From Planctomycetaceae bacterium (GTDB taxonomy: Bacteria > Planctomycetota > Planctomycetia > Planctomycetales > Planctomycetaceae), in NCBI GenBank assembly GCA_020426325.1, contig JAGQQG010000054.1, positions 1 to 41,509 on the forward strand: DNA of 41,509 bases. The letters run 5' to 3'. Of the stretch, positions 7,545 through 16,958 are shown one piece after another. Positions within the stretch are counted from its first letter, which is position 1, and the number at the start of each line of letters is the position of its first letter. The notes under the pieces were generated by a model. That model had not been told where the DNA came from. It saw nothing but the letters and a program-made list of their open reading frames with translations, and searched no databases. The translations under genes and the position numbers were made by a program.

Positions 7545-10421
7545 ATGGTCGAACAGTCTGCAATGCCAACCGACAATCAACAACTCCAGGATCTTGTCCG
7601 ATCGCTGCGGAGCGAGCTTGATGCCGCTCGTTTGAAGGCCGATTCTGTCCGGCGAGAAAAGAAATGGGCTGATCGACAGTTGCGGGTTTTGGAAGCCGCC
7701 TACGACTCGCTGGTTCAGAATCTTCCTGTCGGGTTGATCCGCAAGGACCTCAATGGAGTGTTCGAGTTTGTTAATCGACCGGTTTGTAAAGAGTTTGGCT
7801 CAACACTCGAAGAGGTCGTGGGAAAAACAGACTACGATTTCTTTCCGAATGAGCTGGCAGAGAAGTATCGCGCTGACGATCAGGCTGTCATCAGTTCGCG
7901 AGAGGTCTTTGAAGACATCGAATCACATCGGACTCCCGAGGGCGATTGGCGGTACGTGCACGTCATCAAAGCTCCGGTGATTGACTCCGAAGGCGAGGTG
8001 ATTGGCGTTCAGTTGATCTTCTGGGATGAGACCGACCGAAAGCGGGCCGAAGAAGAACTGAAATCAAGCGAAGCCCGAAAGCGTGCGATCTTCGAAACCT
8101 CACTCGACTGTTTGATCATTTCCGATGAAAGCGGTCAGATCGTCGAATTCAACCGGGCTGCCGAGCAGACTCTGGGCTACCATCGAACTGATGCGCTCGG
8201 GAAAAACATGATCGAGTTGCTTTTTGCCGGCGCTTCACATGGCGTCGTGAGCCAGTTGAGCCTCTTCGGTGAAGAGGGCACACTGCTCGGCAAGCGACTC
8301 GAAGTTCCGCTGGTTCGTCGGGACGGTGAACAGTTCATTGCGGAAATGGCAATGCAACCGATTCCTCTCGAAGGGACCGTGCACTATGCGACGGTGCTGC
8401 ATGATATCACCAATCGCAAGCGGAACGAGGCAGCACTGAAAAAAGCCAAGGAAGCCGCAGAAGCTGCCAGTCGAGCGAAGAGTGCGTTTCTCGCGAACAT
8501 GAGTCACGAGATTCGTACCCCCATGAACGCCATCCTGGGAATGACAAGTCTGGTTCTCGATACAGAACTGCAACCGGACCAGCGGGAAAACTTGTTGATT
8601 GTGCAGGATTCGACGGAATCACTGCTTTCACTGATCAATGACATCCTGGACTTTTCAAAGATTGAGGCAGGGCGACTCGATCTCCACCCAGCGACGTTTT
8701 CGCTCAGGGACCGCATCGGCGATACGATGAAGTCGCTGGGTAATCGCGCCCACGACAAGGGGCTGGAACTGGCCTGTCACATTTCGTCAGATGTCCCTGA
8801 TAGGCTGATCGGTGACGTGGGACGTCTTCGGCAGGTGATCATCAATTTGATCGGGAATGCGATCAAGTTTACGGATGTGGGAGAAGTCGTCCTCGATATC
8901 GCCCTTGAGTCACGCGATCAGGACGTGGCAACCCTCCAGTTCACAGTGAGCGACACAGGGATTGGAATTCCTGCTGATCGTCAGGATGGGATCTTTGAGG
9001 TGTTCGAACAGGTCGATTCTTCAACGACCCGCCGTTTTGGGGGCACCGGACTAGGGCTGGCGATCTCCACCCGCCTCGTGCAACTCATGGGGGGGAGGAT
9101 TTGGGTTGAAAGTCAGGTTGGGACGGGAAGTACTTTCCGCTTCACTGCTCGACTGGGCGTCGCCGAACAGTTGTTGGGCAAGCCAGAAGAGCAAGCCTCA
9201 GAATCACTCCGCGAACTCTCTGTCCTACTCGTCGATGACAACTCAACAAACCTCCGAATCCTGCAGGAGATGCTCAAGAACTGGGGAATGCAGGTCGCGG
9301 TTGCCGGCAATGCCCAGGATGCACTGAGAATCGTTAGGGACTCTGAAGCGACCGATCATCAGATTCAATTGCTGCTGACGGATGCTCACATGCCGCACGC
9401 GGACGGCTTCTGGCTGACCGAACAGGTTCGCCAAGAATCGTCACTCAGTCACTTGAAGGTGATGATTCTGACGTCCGGGGATGCCGCTGGGGATTTTGAC
9501 CGTTCGAAAGAATTGCAGGTTTCTCGATTCATGACAAAGCCGGTCAAACAATCCGAACTCCTTGATGCGATCGGAGCAGCGTTTGGTATTTCCGCATTGC
9601 TGCGGGAAAGCGAGAGAGCGGAAGAAAGGCCGGTCATCCATGTGCGAGGGCTCAAAATTCTTCTGGCGGAGGACAGCCTGGCCAATCAAAAACTCGCCTT
9701 GGGTCTCTTGGCCAAACACGACCATCATGTGACAGTTGCTGCTGACGGAGTTGCCGCACTCGACCACTGGAAATCTCAACACTTCGATCTGATCCTGATG
9801 GATGTGCAGATGCCCCATATGGACGGTCTCGAGGCAACGCGTCTGATTCGCAAGCGGGAAGAAGCCAGCAGGCGACACATCCCCATCATTGCCATGACGG
9901 CTCATGCAATGCGGGGAGATCAGGAACTGTGTCTGGACTCAGGGATGGATGCCTATGTTGCCAAGCCTATTCGTCCTCATGACCTTTTCACCGCCATCGA
10001 TCGTTTTGCAGATGAGATTCTGCTGAACCGTCCTACTCCTCCTCCCCCAAGTGAACCTGCCATGACGACCACGAAGGAAATCGACTGGGCCTCTGCACTG
10101 GAGGTCGTTCAACAGGACAAGGATCTGTTGAAAGAAGTGGTCGATGCCGTTCTGGAGGAGGTTCCGCAACTGATGTCCACGCTCCACCAAGCGATCAAAG
10201 CACAGGACACCCAGACTGTTCAACGAATGGCACACACCGTGAAAGGCAACATGCGGACGTTCCAAACTCAAAGTGGCATTCAAGTCGCTGAGCAGTTAGA
10301 GAGAGAAGCCAGACAGGGGAGTCTGGAAAATGCAGAAGGGCTTGCCGAACAACTTTCAGAAAAGGTCGATGCTTTCGTCGCGGAACTGCGAGCCTCTCCG
10401 TATGCTTCAAGAAGTGTTTGA
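7545..10421 (+). CDS. soluble hybrid histidine kinase (PAS-PAS-HisKA-HATPase-REC-REC-Hpt)
   Basis: A 958-residue multi-step phosphorelay kinase. Order: N-terminal coiled coil (10-60), PAS (about 65-175), PAS (about 180-300, ending [10 protein letters not shown]), HisKA with [13 protein letters not shown] (phospho-acceptor His321), HATPase_c with [16 protein letters not shown] and GGTGLGLAI, receiver 1 (LLVDDN, acceptor Asp613 in LLTDAHMP), receiver 2 (LLAEDS, Asp753 in LMDVQMP) and a C-terminal Hpt domain with His897 in AHTVKGN. All phosphotransfer residues are present. No membrane segment or signal peptide is visible, so it senses a cytoplasmic cue, probably through its PAS domains. No separate output regulator lies nearby, so the final target is elsewhere. 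ATG 7545 has a good GGGAG site; GTG 7509 and ATG 7530 are alternatives. Confidence 0.93.
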   Translation: MVEQSAMPTDNQQLQDLVRSLRSELDAARLKADSVRREKKWADRQLRVLEAAYDSLVQNLPVGLIRKDLNGVFEFVNRPVCKEFGSTLEEVVGKTDYDFFPNELAEKYRADDQAVISSREVFEDIESHRTPEGDWRYVHVIKAPVIDSEGEVIGVQLIFWDETDRKRAEEELKSSEARKRAIFETSLDCLIISDESGQIVEFNRAAEQTLGYHRTDALGKNMIELLFAGASHGVVSQLSLFGEEGTLLGKRLEVPLVRRDGEQFIAEMAMQPIPLEGTVHYATVLHDITNRKRNEAALKKAKEAAEAASRAKSAFLANMSHEIRTPMNAILGMTSLVLDTELQPDQRENLLIVQDSTESLLSLINDILDFSKIEAGRLDLHPATFSLRDRIGDTMKSLGNRAHDKGLELACHISSDVPDRLIGDVGRLRQVIINLIGNAIKFTDVGEVVLDIALESRDQDVATLQFTVSDTGIGIPADRQDGIFEVFEQVDSSTTRRFGGTGLGLAISTRLVQLMGGRIWVESQVGTGSTFRFTARLGVAEQLLGKPEEQASESLRELSVLLVDDNSTNLRILQEMLKNWGMQVAVAGNAQDALRIVRDSEATDHQIQLLLTDAHMPHADGFWLTEQVRQESSLSHLKVMILTSGDAAGDFDRSKELQVSRFMTKPVKQSELLDAIGAAFGISALLRESERAEERPVIHVRGLKILLAEDSLANQKLALGLLAKHDHHVTVAADGVAALDHWKSQHFDLILMDVQMPHMDGLEATRLIRKREEASRRHIPIIAMTAHAMRGDQELCLDSGMDAYVAKPIRPHDLFTAIDRFADEILLNRPTPPPPSEPAMTTTKEIDWASALEVVQQDKDLLKEVVDAVLEEVPQLMSTLHQAIKAQDTQTVQRMAHTVKGNMRTFQTQSGIQVAEQLEREARQGSLENAEGLAEQLSEKVDAFVAELRASPYASRSV

Positions 10422-10456
10422 GGTTCCGAGACGTCTCGCTACTTGAACGGACCCTG

Positions 10457-10945
10457 ATGTATACCGCTGAAGAATTCCTGACTCAACTTGAGTTGATCAA
10501 CGTCTCACATGTCGTGAGCGTACCGGACAGCACCTTGGGAGAATGGTATCCGGCCCTGCAGGCCTCAAATGACGTGTCGCTCATTCAGGTCTGTCGGGAA
10601 GGGGAAGCTTGGGCTGTCGCGGCAGGGTTGCATCTGGGTGGAGCATCTCCGGTAGTACTGATCCAGTGCACCGGACTTTTTGAATCTGGCGACGCCCTGC
10701 GAAATGCGATCCACGATTATGGACTCCCTTTATTCGGCATCATCGGGTATCGCAGTTATCTGAATCAGTCCTCCATTCCCGGCGATACGGCCCGGATCTT
10801 TACCGAACCCATCCTGTCGGCCTGGCAACTCGACACTCTGCTGATCGACACGCCGGAGAAGAAACACCGACTCGCTGAACACTATCATTCCTGCCGCACG
10901 GACGCACGCCCGGGAATCGCCCTCATCGCTGAAGGACGAGCTTAA
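10457..10945 (+). CDS. thiamine-diphosphate decarboxylase alpha subunit (sulfopyruvate/phosphonopyruvate type, ComD-like)
   Basis: A 162-residue protein matching the pyrimidine-binding (PYR) half of ThDP decarboxylases, as split in sulfopyruvate decarboxylase (ComD) and resembling phosphonopyruvate decarboxylase. Seen: HVVSVPDSTLGEWYPAL near the N-terminus and CREGEAWAVAAGLHLGG, which holds the conserved Glu that activates the cofactor, followed by VVLIQCTGLFESGDALRN. Start ATG 10457 lies 35 bases after the kinase stop. The partner subunit begins six bases downstream, so the two are co-translated. No coenzyme M or phosphonate genes are visible nearby, so the substrate is not established. Confidence 0.82.
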   Translation: MYTAEEFLTQLELINVSHVVSVPDSTLGEWYPALQASNDVSLIQVCREGEAWAVAAGLHLGGASPVVLIQCTGLFESGDALRNAIHDYGLPLFGIIGYRSYLNQSSIPGDTARIFTEPILSAWQLDTLLIDTPEKKHRLAEHYHSCRTDARPGIALIAEGRA

Positions 10946-10951
10946 TCCACT

Positions 10952-11560
10952 ATGAGTGACACCAATTCCCGTATGGATCTGGTCGCAGCGCTTCGCGTGC
11001 TTCACAAGGTTCGGACCGATGAAGTTATCATTACGTCCATGGGAAACGGGCGTGAATGGCAACAGTTCGCGCAACATCCGCTCGACTTCGTGCATGTTCC
11101 CTCAAGCATGGGACAGACGCAGTCATGGGGACTGGGGCTGGCCCTCGCTCAGCCGTCACGGCGCATCGTCGCCTGTTGTGGTGACGGATCGCTGCTGATG
11201 AATCTGGGGTCACTTGTGACGATTGCCAATGCGGCTCCGTCAAACTTCACGCTGCTCGTCTTTGACAATGGGGTCTATGAAGTGACCGGTGGACAACCCA
11301 CGCCCGCGTCAACAGCCCGTCGACTCGTCGGGCAAGGCGTGAACTTCGCGTCCATCGCGAATGAATGCGGATTCCGTCACACCGAACGGATTACGAACCT
11401 CGATGAATGGAAGAATCGGGTCGATACCTTGCTCAACCTGTTAGGGCCAGTGTGTGCAGTCCTGGAAGTTGCTCCTCAGACAGAAAACTATTCGGTAAGG
11501 TCTCCGGGACGACCGAAGGAGCGTGTCAAGGAACTCGCTGCCAGCCTGAAATCGAAATAG
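10952..11560 (+). CDS. thiamine-diphosphate decarboxylase beta subunit (ComE-like)
   Basis: A 202-residue partner carrying the ThDP pyrophosphate-binding (PP) domain. The cofactor motif begins at GDGSLLMNLGS and ends about 27 residues later at FDNGVYE, the standard GDG-x(~26)-N arrangement that binds Mg-ThDP. HVPSSMGQTQSWGLGLA is the glycine-rich segment typical of ComE-like and phosphonopyruvate decarboxylase C-terminal halves. With the upstream alpha subunit it should form a cytoplasmic enzyme that decarboxylates a 2-oxo acid bearing an anionic group. Its stop lies three bases from the stop of the convergent DUF1501 gene. Confidence 0.85.
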   Translation: MSDTNSRMDLVAALRVLHKVRTDEVIITSMGNGREWQQFAQHPLDFVHVPSSMGQTQSWGLGLALAQPSRRIVACCGDGSLLMNLGSLVTIANAAPSNFTLLVFDNGVYEVTGGQPTPASTARRLVGQGVNFASIANECGFRHTERITNLDEWKNRVDTLLNLLGPVCAVLEVAPQTENYSVRSPGRPKERVKELAASLKSK

Positions 11561-11563
11561 ACG

Positions 11564-12910
11564 TCACCCGGCGAGCAATTCCTCGATCGGCGTTGCGTCC
11601 GGATCGGCCACACGGATCGGACGGCCGACGTTTGAGATGTTCTGGTTCGCAGGATTGATGCCAAGGGCTCTGCAGACCGTCGCGAGAAAATCGTTCGTCG
11701 CCACTTTGCGGTCTTCGACACGCATGCCATCTTCGCTCGTTTTGCCGACGACCTGTCCTCCGCGAATTCCCCCTCCACACAGCACGGACGACCATGCTGC
11801 CGGGAAATGGTCACGTCCGTTCCGGTCAGCAGCAATCTGCGGCGTGCGACCGAATTCTCCCATCCAGATGATGAGCGTGGAATCGAGCAACCCGCGTTGC
11901 CGCAAATCCGTCATCAGCGTTGCCCATGCCGGGTCGAGTGTCTCACAAAGCGTTTGGACGCCGTTGAAGTTGTCCTGATGCGTATCCCAGCCGACTCCCT
12001 GGTTGTCGCCCGCCGAGTTCAATGACACTTCGACGAACGGCACCCCCCGCTCGACCAACCGTCGAGCCAGCAGACATCCTTGACCGAACGGATTCCGGCC
12101 ATAGGCGTCTCTCAGCAAATCGTCCTCTTCGTCGATGTTGAATGCCCCAACTGCCGCAGAACGCATCATGCGCACTGCCTTCTCGTAAGCCAGTCGATGA
12201 CTTTCAACAGTGACATCCGGACGGGTTGATGCAAAGCTCGTCTCCAGCGTATCGAGCAACCCGAGTCGACCATCTAGTTGTGGTGAGTCAACGCCGTTAG
12301 GCAGCTTAATGTTGCGAACCTGCAGAGAATCATCCTCTCCCATCTGAGCAGCCCCGCGAGAAGCATCACCGACAATCAGCGGTGCGTACTGTGGACCGAG
12401 GAACCCCGGACCGTATGCACCGGGACTGAGAATGCGATTCGGCGCGATGCTGACGAAGTTGGGCAAATCAGCCGTTTCGTGTCCCAGCTCCTTGCTGAAC
12501 AGCGACCCCATCGTCGGGTAGCGAATCGGCCCCTGAGGGAGATAACCCGTGCGAGCGAGGTACGTGGCCCGCGTATGGTCCCCCTCTTTCGTGCTCATCG
12601 AGCGAATGATCGCCATGTCCTGCATCTGTTGAGCGATCTTCGGCAGATGCTCACAGATCTGAATGCCCGGCACCGAAGTGTCGATTGGTTTGAACTCGCC
12701 CCCATTCTCATGCTCGGGCTTCGGGTCGAATGTGTCGAGCTGACTCGGGCCGCCACTCATCCACAGCAGAATGCACGACCGCTGCCGTGTCGGGTCTGTG
12801 GCTGCCTGATCCGCCAGAGCAGGAAACCAGGGAGACATGGCTCCGCCGAAAAATCCAGCGGCCGAAAGCCGCAACCAGTCACGACGATTCATTCGGTCAG
12901 CACAACTCAT
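11564..12910 (-). CDS. DUF1501 family protein, Tat-exported
   Basis: About 448 residues. The N-terminus MNRRDWLRLSAAGFFGG has the twin-arginine motif and hydrophobic stretch of Tat signal peptides. The body is a classic planctomycete DUF1501 protein, a sulfatase/alkaline-phosphatase-like fold: WMSGGPSQLDTFDPKP, STKEGDHTRATYLARTGY, GVGWDTHQDNF and IWMGEFGRTPQI are hallmarks. The biochemical role is unknown; family genes usually follow a DUF1549/DUF1553 gene in polysaccharide-degradation settings. The chosen ATG (12910) follows AAGGTG by six bases; ATG 12892, directly before the RR motif, is also possible. It is convergent with the decarboxylase pair, with three bases between stops. The expected DUF1549 partner is 2.3 kb away behind two sugar genes. 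Confidence 0.92.
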   Translation of the reverse strand: MSCADRMNRRDWLRLSAAGFFGGAMSPWFPALADQAATDPTRQRSCILLWMSGGPSQLDTFDPKPEHENGGEFKPIDTSVPGIQICEHLPKIAQQMQDMAIIRSMSTKEGDHTRATYLARTGYLPQGPIRYPTMGSLFSKELGHETADLPNFVSIAPNRILSPGAYGPGFLGPQYAPLIVGDASRGAAQMGEDDSLQVRNIKLPNGVDSPQLDGRLGLLDTLETSFASTRPDVTVESHRLAYEKAVRMMRSAAVGAFNIDEEDDLLRDAYGRNPFGQGCLLARRLVERGVPFVEVSLNSAGDNQGVGWDTHQDNFNGVQTLCETLDPAWATLMTDLRQRGLLDSTLIIWMGEFGRTPQIAADRNGRDHFPAAWSSVLCGGGIRGGQVVGKTSEDGMRVEDRKVATNDFLATVCRALGINPANQNISNVGRPIRVADPDATPIEELLAG

Positions 12911-13029
12911 GAGCATCACCTTAGGGAGTGTGTGAGGGTGCAATCGCGGAAGACACGACTATGCCACGGATTGTCTCAGATGAAAGTCACGATGTCGAGA
13001 AGATTGTCGGCCCGACCTTAAGAAGTCAC

Positions 13030-13045
13030 ATCAACACAAGTTGAT
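13030..13045 (-). terminator. weak hairpin after the glycosyltransferase gene
   Basis: ATCAAC at 13030-13035 and GTTGAT at 13040-13045 form a 6-bp stem with a 4-base loop, 15 bases beyond the glycosyltransferase stop. On the - strand it is followed by a short T-containing stretch (CTTCTT), so a weak intrinsic terminator is possible. Confidence 0.3.
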
Positions 13046-13060
13046 CCGTCCGTCTGCCAG

Positions 13061-14095
13061 TCACTCTGAACCTCTCAAAATACTCTCAAACCTGTCCAGA
13101 TTCCCCTCAATCGAAAACTGTTCTTCGACCAGTTTACGTCCGGCCTGTCCCAGTTGTTGGCGCAGAACCGGATCCATGAGCAATTCCCTCAGGGCGGTTT
13201 CCCACTGCTCATCGGTCGTTGCTGCACGTCCGACGCGACCTCCTTCGAGAATCTCAGCATTCACTCCGATCGGAGTCGCGATCCCCGGCGACCCCACTGC
13301 CAGATACTGCACGAGTTTGAGCCCGCATTTGTACTTCATCCAGGGTTCATCCTGTCGCAAGGGCATCAGGCCGATGTCCATCTCGTGCAGATCTGCGACT
13401 TCCCGATCGGGATCCCAGGCCCGGAATTCGACATTCACCCCTGAAAGGTCCACCTCGCCAAGGCGCTCATCAGTCGTCGCCACGACCAGCAGGCGAAAGG
13501 GAATGTCCCGGGCAACCCGCCGCAGTGCCGGCGCACACTCCTGCAGGAACATCACGTTATGGGTTGTGCCAATCCATCCCAGCGTGACGGGATGTTCGGC
13601 CGAAGGTTGAACTCGCAGCTGATAATCAGCCAGTGTGACACAGGTGGGGATCAGATGAACCTCCGGGCAACGAGGCTGAAAGTATTCCATGAGATACCGG
13701 TTCCCGACCACGACGGCATCGCACATCTCGCTGATGCGATTGAACTTCTCCACATTGTTAAGGAACACTCCATCGTCCACGTCTAGAATGAGTCGTCTCG
13801 CCGCTGCACGAAAGTGTGCTTCCCGCTCCCAGGTATTGTCGTGGTAGACCTCACGCTCGATCACGATGGCGTCGTAGTCACGCAGCCTCGCGAGCAGGGT
13901 GTGCCAACGGCGGATCGTGCGTTTGAGAAGCTGACTCCCACGCCACCCCAGCCAGCGAAACGAGTCGTACTTTTCCGGAAAGCTCATCGCCACATCGCAG
14001 TGGTGTCCATGCCGTCGAAGTTGCTCCGCAAACGGCAACACTCGAAAACGGGTTGATGGGACGCTCTTTCCAGATCCAATGAAGAGAATTCGCAA
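13061..14095 (-). CDS. glycosyltransferase, GT4/GT1-like (GT-B fold)
   Basis: A 344-residue cytoplasmic or membrane-associated glycosyltransferase. It opens directly with MRILFIGSGKSVPSTRFRV, the N-terminal Rossmann strand and loop of GT-B enzymes. The C-terminal half has VTLGWIGTTHNV, and the donor-binding segment KCGLKLVQYLAVGSPGIATPIG, broadly conserved in group 1 transferases. Donor and acceptor cannot be told. The start codon is TTG at 14095: AGGA lies seven bases upstream and no ATG gives the complete first strand. It is divergent from the sugar-nucleotide epimerase at 14201, so the pair likely serves exopolysaccharide or surface glycan synthesis. Confidence 0.85.
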   Translation of the reverse strand: MRILFIGSGKSVPSTRFRVLPFAEQLRRHGHHCDVAMSFPEKYDSFRWLGWRGSQLLKRTIRRWHTLLARLRDYDAIVIEREVYHDNTWEREAHFRAAARRLILDVDDGVFLNNVEKFNRISEMCDAVVVGNRYLMEYFQPRCPEVHLIPTCVTLADYQLRVQPSAEHPVTLGWIGTTHNVMFLQECAPALRRVARDIPFRLLVVATTDERLGEVDLSGVNVEFRAWDPDREVADLHEMDIGLMPLRQDEPWMKYKCGLKLVQYLAVGSPGIATPIGVNAEILEGGRVGRAATTDEQWETALRELLMDPVLRQQLGQAGRKLVEEQFSIEGNLDRFESILRGSE

Positions 14096-14200
14096 AGTTT
14101 AATCCTGACACAGAACGAGAAAGGGTGATTGTTGGTTCTTCATCGATCTGCGACAATGCTAGGCTCAGGTTTTTGATCACCCTCCAAGTCGTTATCGCAC

Positions 14201-15199
14201 ATGAAAGCCTTCGTCACCGGAATTGCCGGATTCATCGGTGCGCATGTTGCCCAGCACTTGCTGGATGCCGGCTGGGAAGTGTCGGGGATCGACGACCTGA
14301 GTGGCGGCCGGATCGAGAACGTGCCGACGGGAGCAGAGTTCCGCCAGATTGATTGCAACGACTCTCTGGACGAACTGCTGCAACCCATTGCTCCGACAGC
14401 CGTCTTCCATCTGGCAGCTTACGCAGCTGAGGGGTTGAGCCACCACATCCCGGTCTTCAACTATCAGAACAACGTGGTCGCGACCGCAAACGTGCTGGGG
14501 GCGGCCTGCCGGGCCAATGTCGAGCACTTCGTATTCACCTCGTCGATCGCTGCCTATGGGCATCCCAAGTCCGGCCAGCCATTCGATGAGAGGACCCCCT
14601 GCCATCCGTGCGACCCGTATGGTACCGCCAAACTCGCCTGCGAACACCACATTCAAAGCGTCAGCGAATACTTCGGAGGTCCCCGATACACGATCTTTCG
14701 CCCTCACAATGTGTTCGGACCCCAACAGAACATTGCAGATCCCTATCGAAATGTCGTCGGCATCTTCATCCGACGTGCTCTCGACGGGCAGCCATTCCCC
14801 GTCTTTGGTGACGGCAGTCAGACGCGAAGTTTTTCGTACATAGACTCAGTCGCGGCCTGTATTGCCGCTGCACCGACGACCGAGCAGGCGGTCAACCAGA
14901 CGTTTAACGTTGGCGGTGATCAACCGATGTCGGTCCGTGAACTCGGGGAGACGCTCGCAGAAGTCATGGCCATCGAACCCGCCTTTGAGTTCCTGCCTCC
15001 CCGTCAGGAAGTGCAGCACGCTCACGCCAGCCATGCGAAGGTGCGCAGCGTGTTCCCGGCTGCCTTCGAGAACGAAATCGACATCCGGACAGGTTTGGAA
15101 CGAATGGTTGCCTACGTGCGTCAGCACTCGGTGCCCGAACCAACCCCCTGTCCGTCAGCGATCGAAATTTCTGACAAACTCCCCCCCAGCTGGCGTTGA
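14201..15199 (+). CDS. NAD-dependent sugar-nucleotide epimerase/dehydratase (GalE-like extended SDR)
   Basis: A 332-residue extended short-chain dehydrogenase/reductase. TGIAGFIGAHV is the NAD-binding GxxGxxG loop, HLAAYAAEG the substrate/cofactor segment, FTSSIAAYG supplies the catalytic Ser, and DPYGTAKLACE holds the YxxxK catalytic pair. RPHNVFGPQQN and GDGSQTRSFSYIDS are typical of UDP-glucose 4-epimerase and related UDP-sugar enzymes. The product is most likely an epimerised UDP-hexose for the neighbouring divergent glycosyltransferase. The 105-base gap between them must hold both promoters. Its 3' end is convergent with the DUF1549 gene, 20 bases apart. Exact substrate is not determinable. 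Confidence 0.87.
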   Translation: MKAFVTGIAGFIGAHVAQHLLDAGWEVSGIDDLSGGRIENVPTGAEFRQIDCNDSLDELLQPIAPTAVFHLAAYAAEGLSHHIPVFNYQNNVVATANVLGAACRANVEHFVFTSSIAAYGHPKSGQPFDERTPCHPCDPYGTAKLACEHHIQSVSEYFGGPRYTIFRPHNVFGPQQNIADPYRNVVGIFIRRALDGQPFPVFGDGSQTRSFSYIDSVAACIAAAPTTEQAVNQTFNVGGDQPMSVRELGETLAEVMAIEPAFEFLPPRQEVQHAHASHAKVRSVFPAAFENEIDIRTGLERMVAYVRQHSVPEPTPCPSAIEISDKLPPSWR

Positions 15200-15219
15200 A
15201 CCCCGACGCTGATCGTTGG

Positions 15220-16854
15220 TCAGTGATTCATCAGAAACTCGCTGCTGTTGAGCAGTGCCCAGAAGACGTCGCCCAAGGCGGAGTTCCGTTTGGCTGGTGA
15301 GTCCGACTTCGACACATACTCAACGAATGTGGCTGCTTCGTTTTCTGTGGGCGGACGGTTCAGCGTTGCCAGGAACAATGCCTCGACTTTCTGCGAGCTG
15401 TCGAGGAATGGAGCTTCCGCGATGGCTGCAAGCGTCCGGCTCTCAGAGAGTTCCGTCGCATCTGCTACAAACTCGCCGTTCATCAGTGAAAGTGCCTGCA
15501 GAATAGTCGACTGCCGTTCGGTCGGCGATTCGCTGCTGTTGGCGAAGGTTTCGATGAACTCCTGTCGGCGTTGATCGTTATTGAAGTTGAGTGGCTGCTC
15601 GGGATTGAAGGGCTGCTGATATCCTGTCGCCTGCGCAATGCTGTCGAAAATCTGTTCGGGAGTCAGTCCCTTCACCGCCATTCGCGCGAACATGCCGGGC
15701 GTCTGCTGACTGTCATCGGTCTGTTCGCTTGTCAGTCCGTAAGCACGTGTGGCGGTGATCACTCGGATGATGAACTTGACATCGAAATCATGTGCAGCGA
15801 ATTCCTTGGCCAGCAGGTCGAGCACCTCAGGATGGCTGGGGGGATTGTTGTCAGAAATATCATCTACCGGGTCGACGAGACCGACGCCGAAGTGGTTCGA
15901 CCAGATGCGGTTGACCGCAGCCCGTGCAAAGTAGTGGTTCTCCGGCGACGTGACCCAGTTCGCCAGCACCTGTCGCGAGTCAGAATCCGAAGTCCACTGC
16001 GGGTCGCTTCCGTCGAGGAATCTCGCGGTCGCCGTCTGATCCGTGCCGGGAATCATGACGACGGGGGCCAGCGTCGAAACCAGAGACGTCTCATCATCGA
16101 CTTCTTCAGTCGTGGCGGATTCCGCTTGTGGAGCCTGCATCATCTGGTCCGGTTGCAGGGATGCGAAGAAGGCCGCGTAGCTCCAGAATTCGTCCCGTTT
16201 CCACTTGTCGAAGAAGTGATCGTGACACTGCGCACACTCCAGGCGAATGCCGAGGAAGATGCGTGCTGTCGCAGAAGCGAGGTTTTCCGGCTTGGCCTCC
16301 TTGGCACGGTAGAAGGCAGAAGGAGTCGGCGTGTCCGGCTGCTGCAACTGCTGCATGTCTGCCGCTTCGTACGGAAGCGTGAGGACTTCCTCGACGATCT
16401 CCGCATAGTTGCGGTTCTCTGCGATGCGTGAGCGAAGCCATGCTTCAAACCCTGGCAGGAACTGACGGATTTGCTGATCGGCATCCGCCTCCGGGATCAT
16501 GGCTGCCCGCCAGAGATTCGTGTAATGCACGATGTACGTCGCCGTGCCCAGCAGACGGTCGACGAGTTGACGCCGCTTGTCCGGCGACTCATCCGCCAGA
16601 AAGTCTCGAACTGCAGAGGCTGGAGGGATACGACCGCAGATGTCGAGGTACGCTCTGCGAATGAACTCTGCGTCGTCTGACTGAGGTGCCGGTGTGACGC
16701 TGTTTGCTTTCCACTCGGAATCGATGAGCTGATCGATCTCCGCAGCCACGCGAGTGACCTCGTCGGACAAGTCCTTCGCAAACGACAGGTTCGAGTTCCA
16801 GCAGATCGTTGCGATTACCGGAACGAACAGGCAGCAAAGCTGTTTAATTGTCAT
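15220..16854 (-). CDS. DUF1549/DUF1553 secreted protein
   Basis: A 544-residue exported protein. The signal peptide (MTIKQLCCLFVPVIATICW, cleavage near SFAKD) is followed by DUF1549 (about 30-230): AEFIRRAYLDICGRIPP is the hallmark, then LECAQCHDHFFDKW with CAQCH, a CxxCH haem-c-like motif typical of the family. DUF1553 fills about 300-540: VLANWVTSPENHYFARAAVNR, WSNHFGVGLVDPVDD and the closing LLNSSEFLMNH. The function is unproven; such proteins are hugely expanded in planctomycetes and usually form a pair with DUF1501 proteins. Start ATG 16854 is preceded by GGGAG; a longer frame to 16899 adds no signal-peptide-like sequence. Confidence 0.92.
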   Translation of the reverse strand: MTIKQLCCLFVPVIATICWNSNLSFAKDLSDEVTRVAAEIDQLIDSEWKANSVTPAPQSDDAEFIRRAYLDICGRIPPASAVRDFLADESPDKRRQLVDRLLGTATYIVHYTNLWRAAMIPEADADQQIRQFLPGFEAWLRSRIAENRNYAEIVEEVLTLPYEAADMQQLQQPDTPTPSAFYRAKEAKPENLASATARIFLGIRLECAQCHDHFFDKWKRDEFWSYAAFFASLQPDQMMQAPQAESATTEEVDDETSLVSTLAPVVMIPGTDQTATARFLDGSDPQWTSDSDSRQVLANWVTSPENHYFARAAVNRIWSNHFGVGLVDPVDDISDNNPPSHPEVLDLLAKEFAAHDFDVKFIIRVITATRAYGLTSEQTDDSQQTPGMFARMAVKGLTPEQIFDSIAQATGYQQPFNPEQPLNFNNDQRRQEFIETFANSSESPTERQSTILQALSLMNGEFVADATELSESRTLAAIAEAPFLDSSQKVEALFLATLNRPPTENEAATFVEYVSKSDSPAKRNSALGDVFWALLNSSEFLMNH

Positions 16855-16958
16855 CACTCCCTCACTGCGAAACGCGGACAGGGGAACTCCACTCAGCATA
16901 CGTCAAATCAATCGAAAGTGTGAGGTTGATTTCTACCCGTTCCTGAACAAGTCTTCTC

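Noticed and set aside
16100-16300. CxxCH motif of the DUF1549 domain as proof of a cytochrome c
   Set aside because: The motif is a regular feature of DUF1549 proteins and haem attachment is not shown by sequence alone.
15571-16431. 286-codon open frame on the + strand opposite the DUF1549/DUF1553 gene
   Set aside because: It is a mirror of a strongly supported gene, is Arg/Val-rich with no motif, and arises from codon bias in GC-rich coding DNA.
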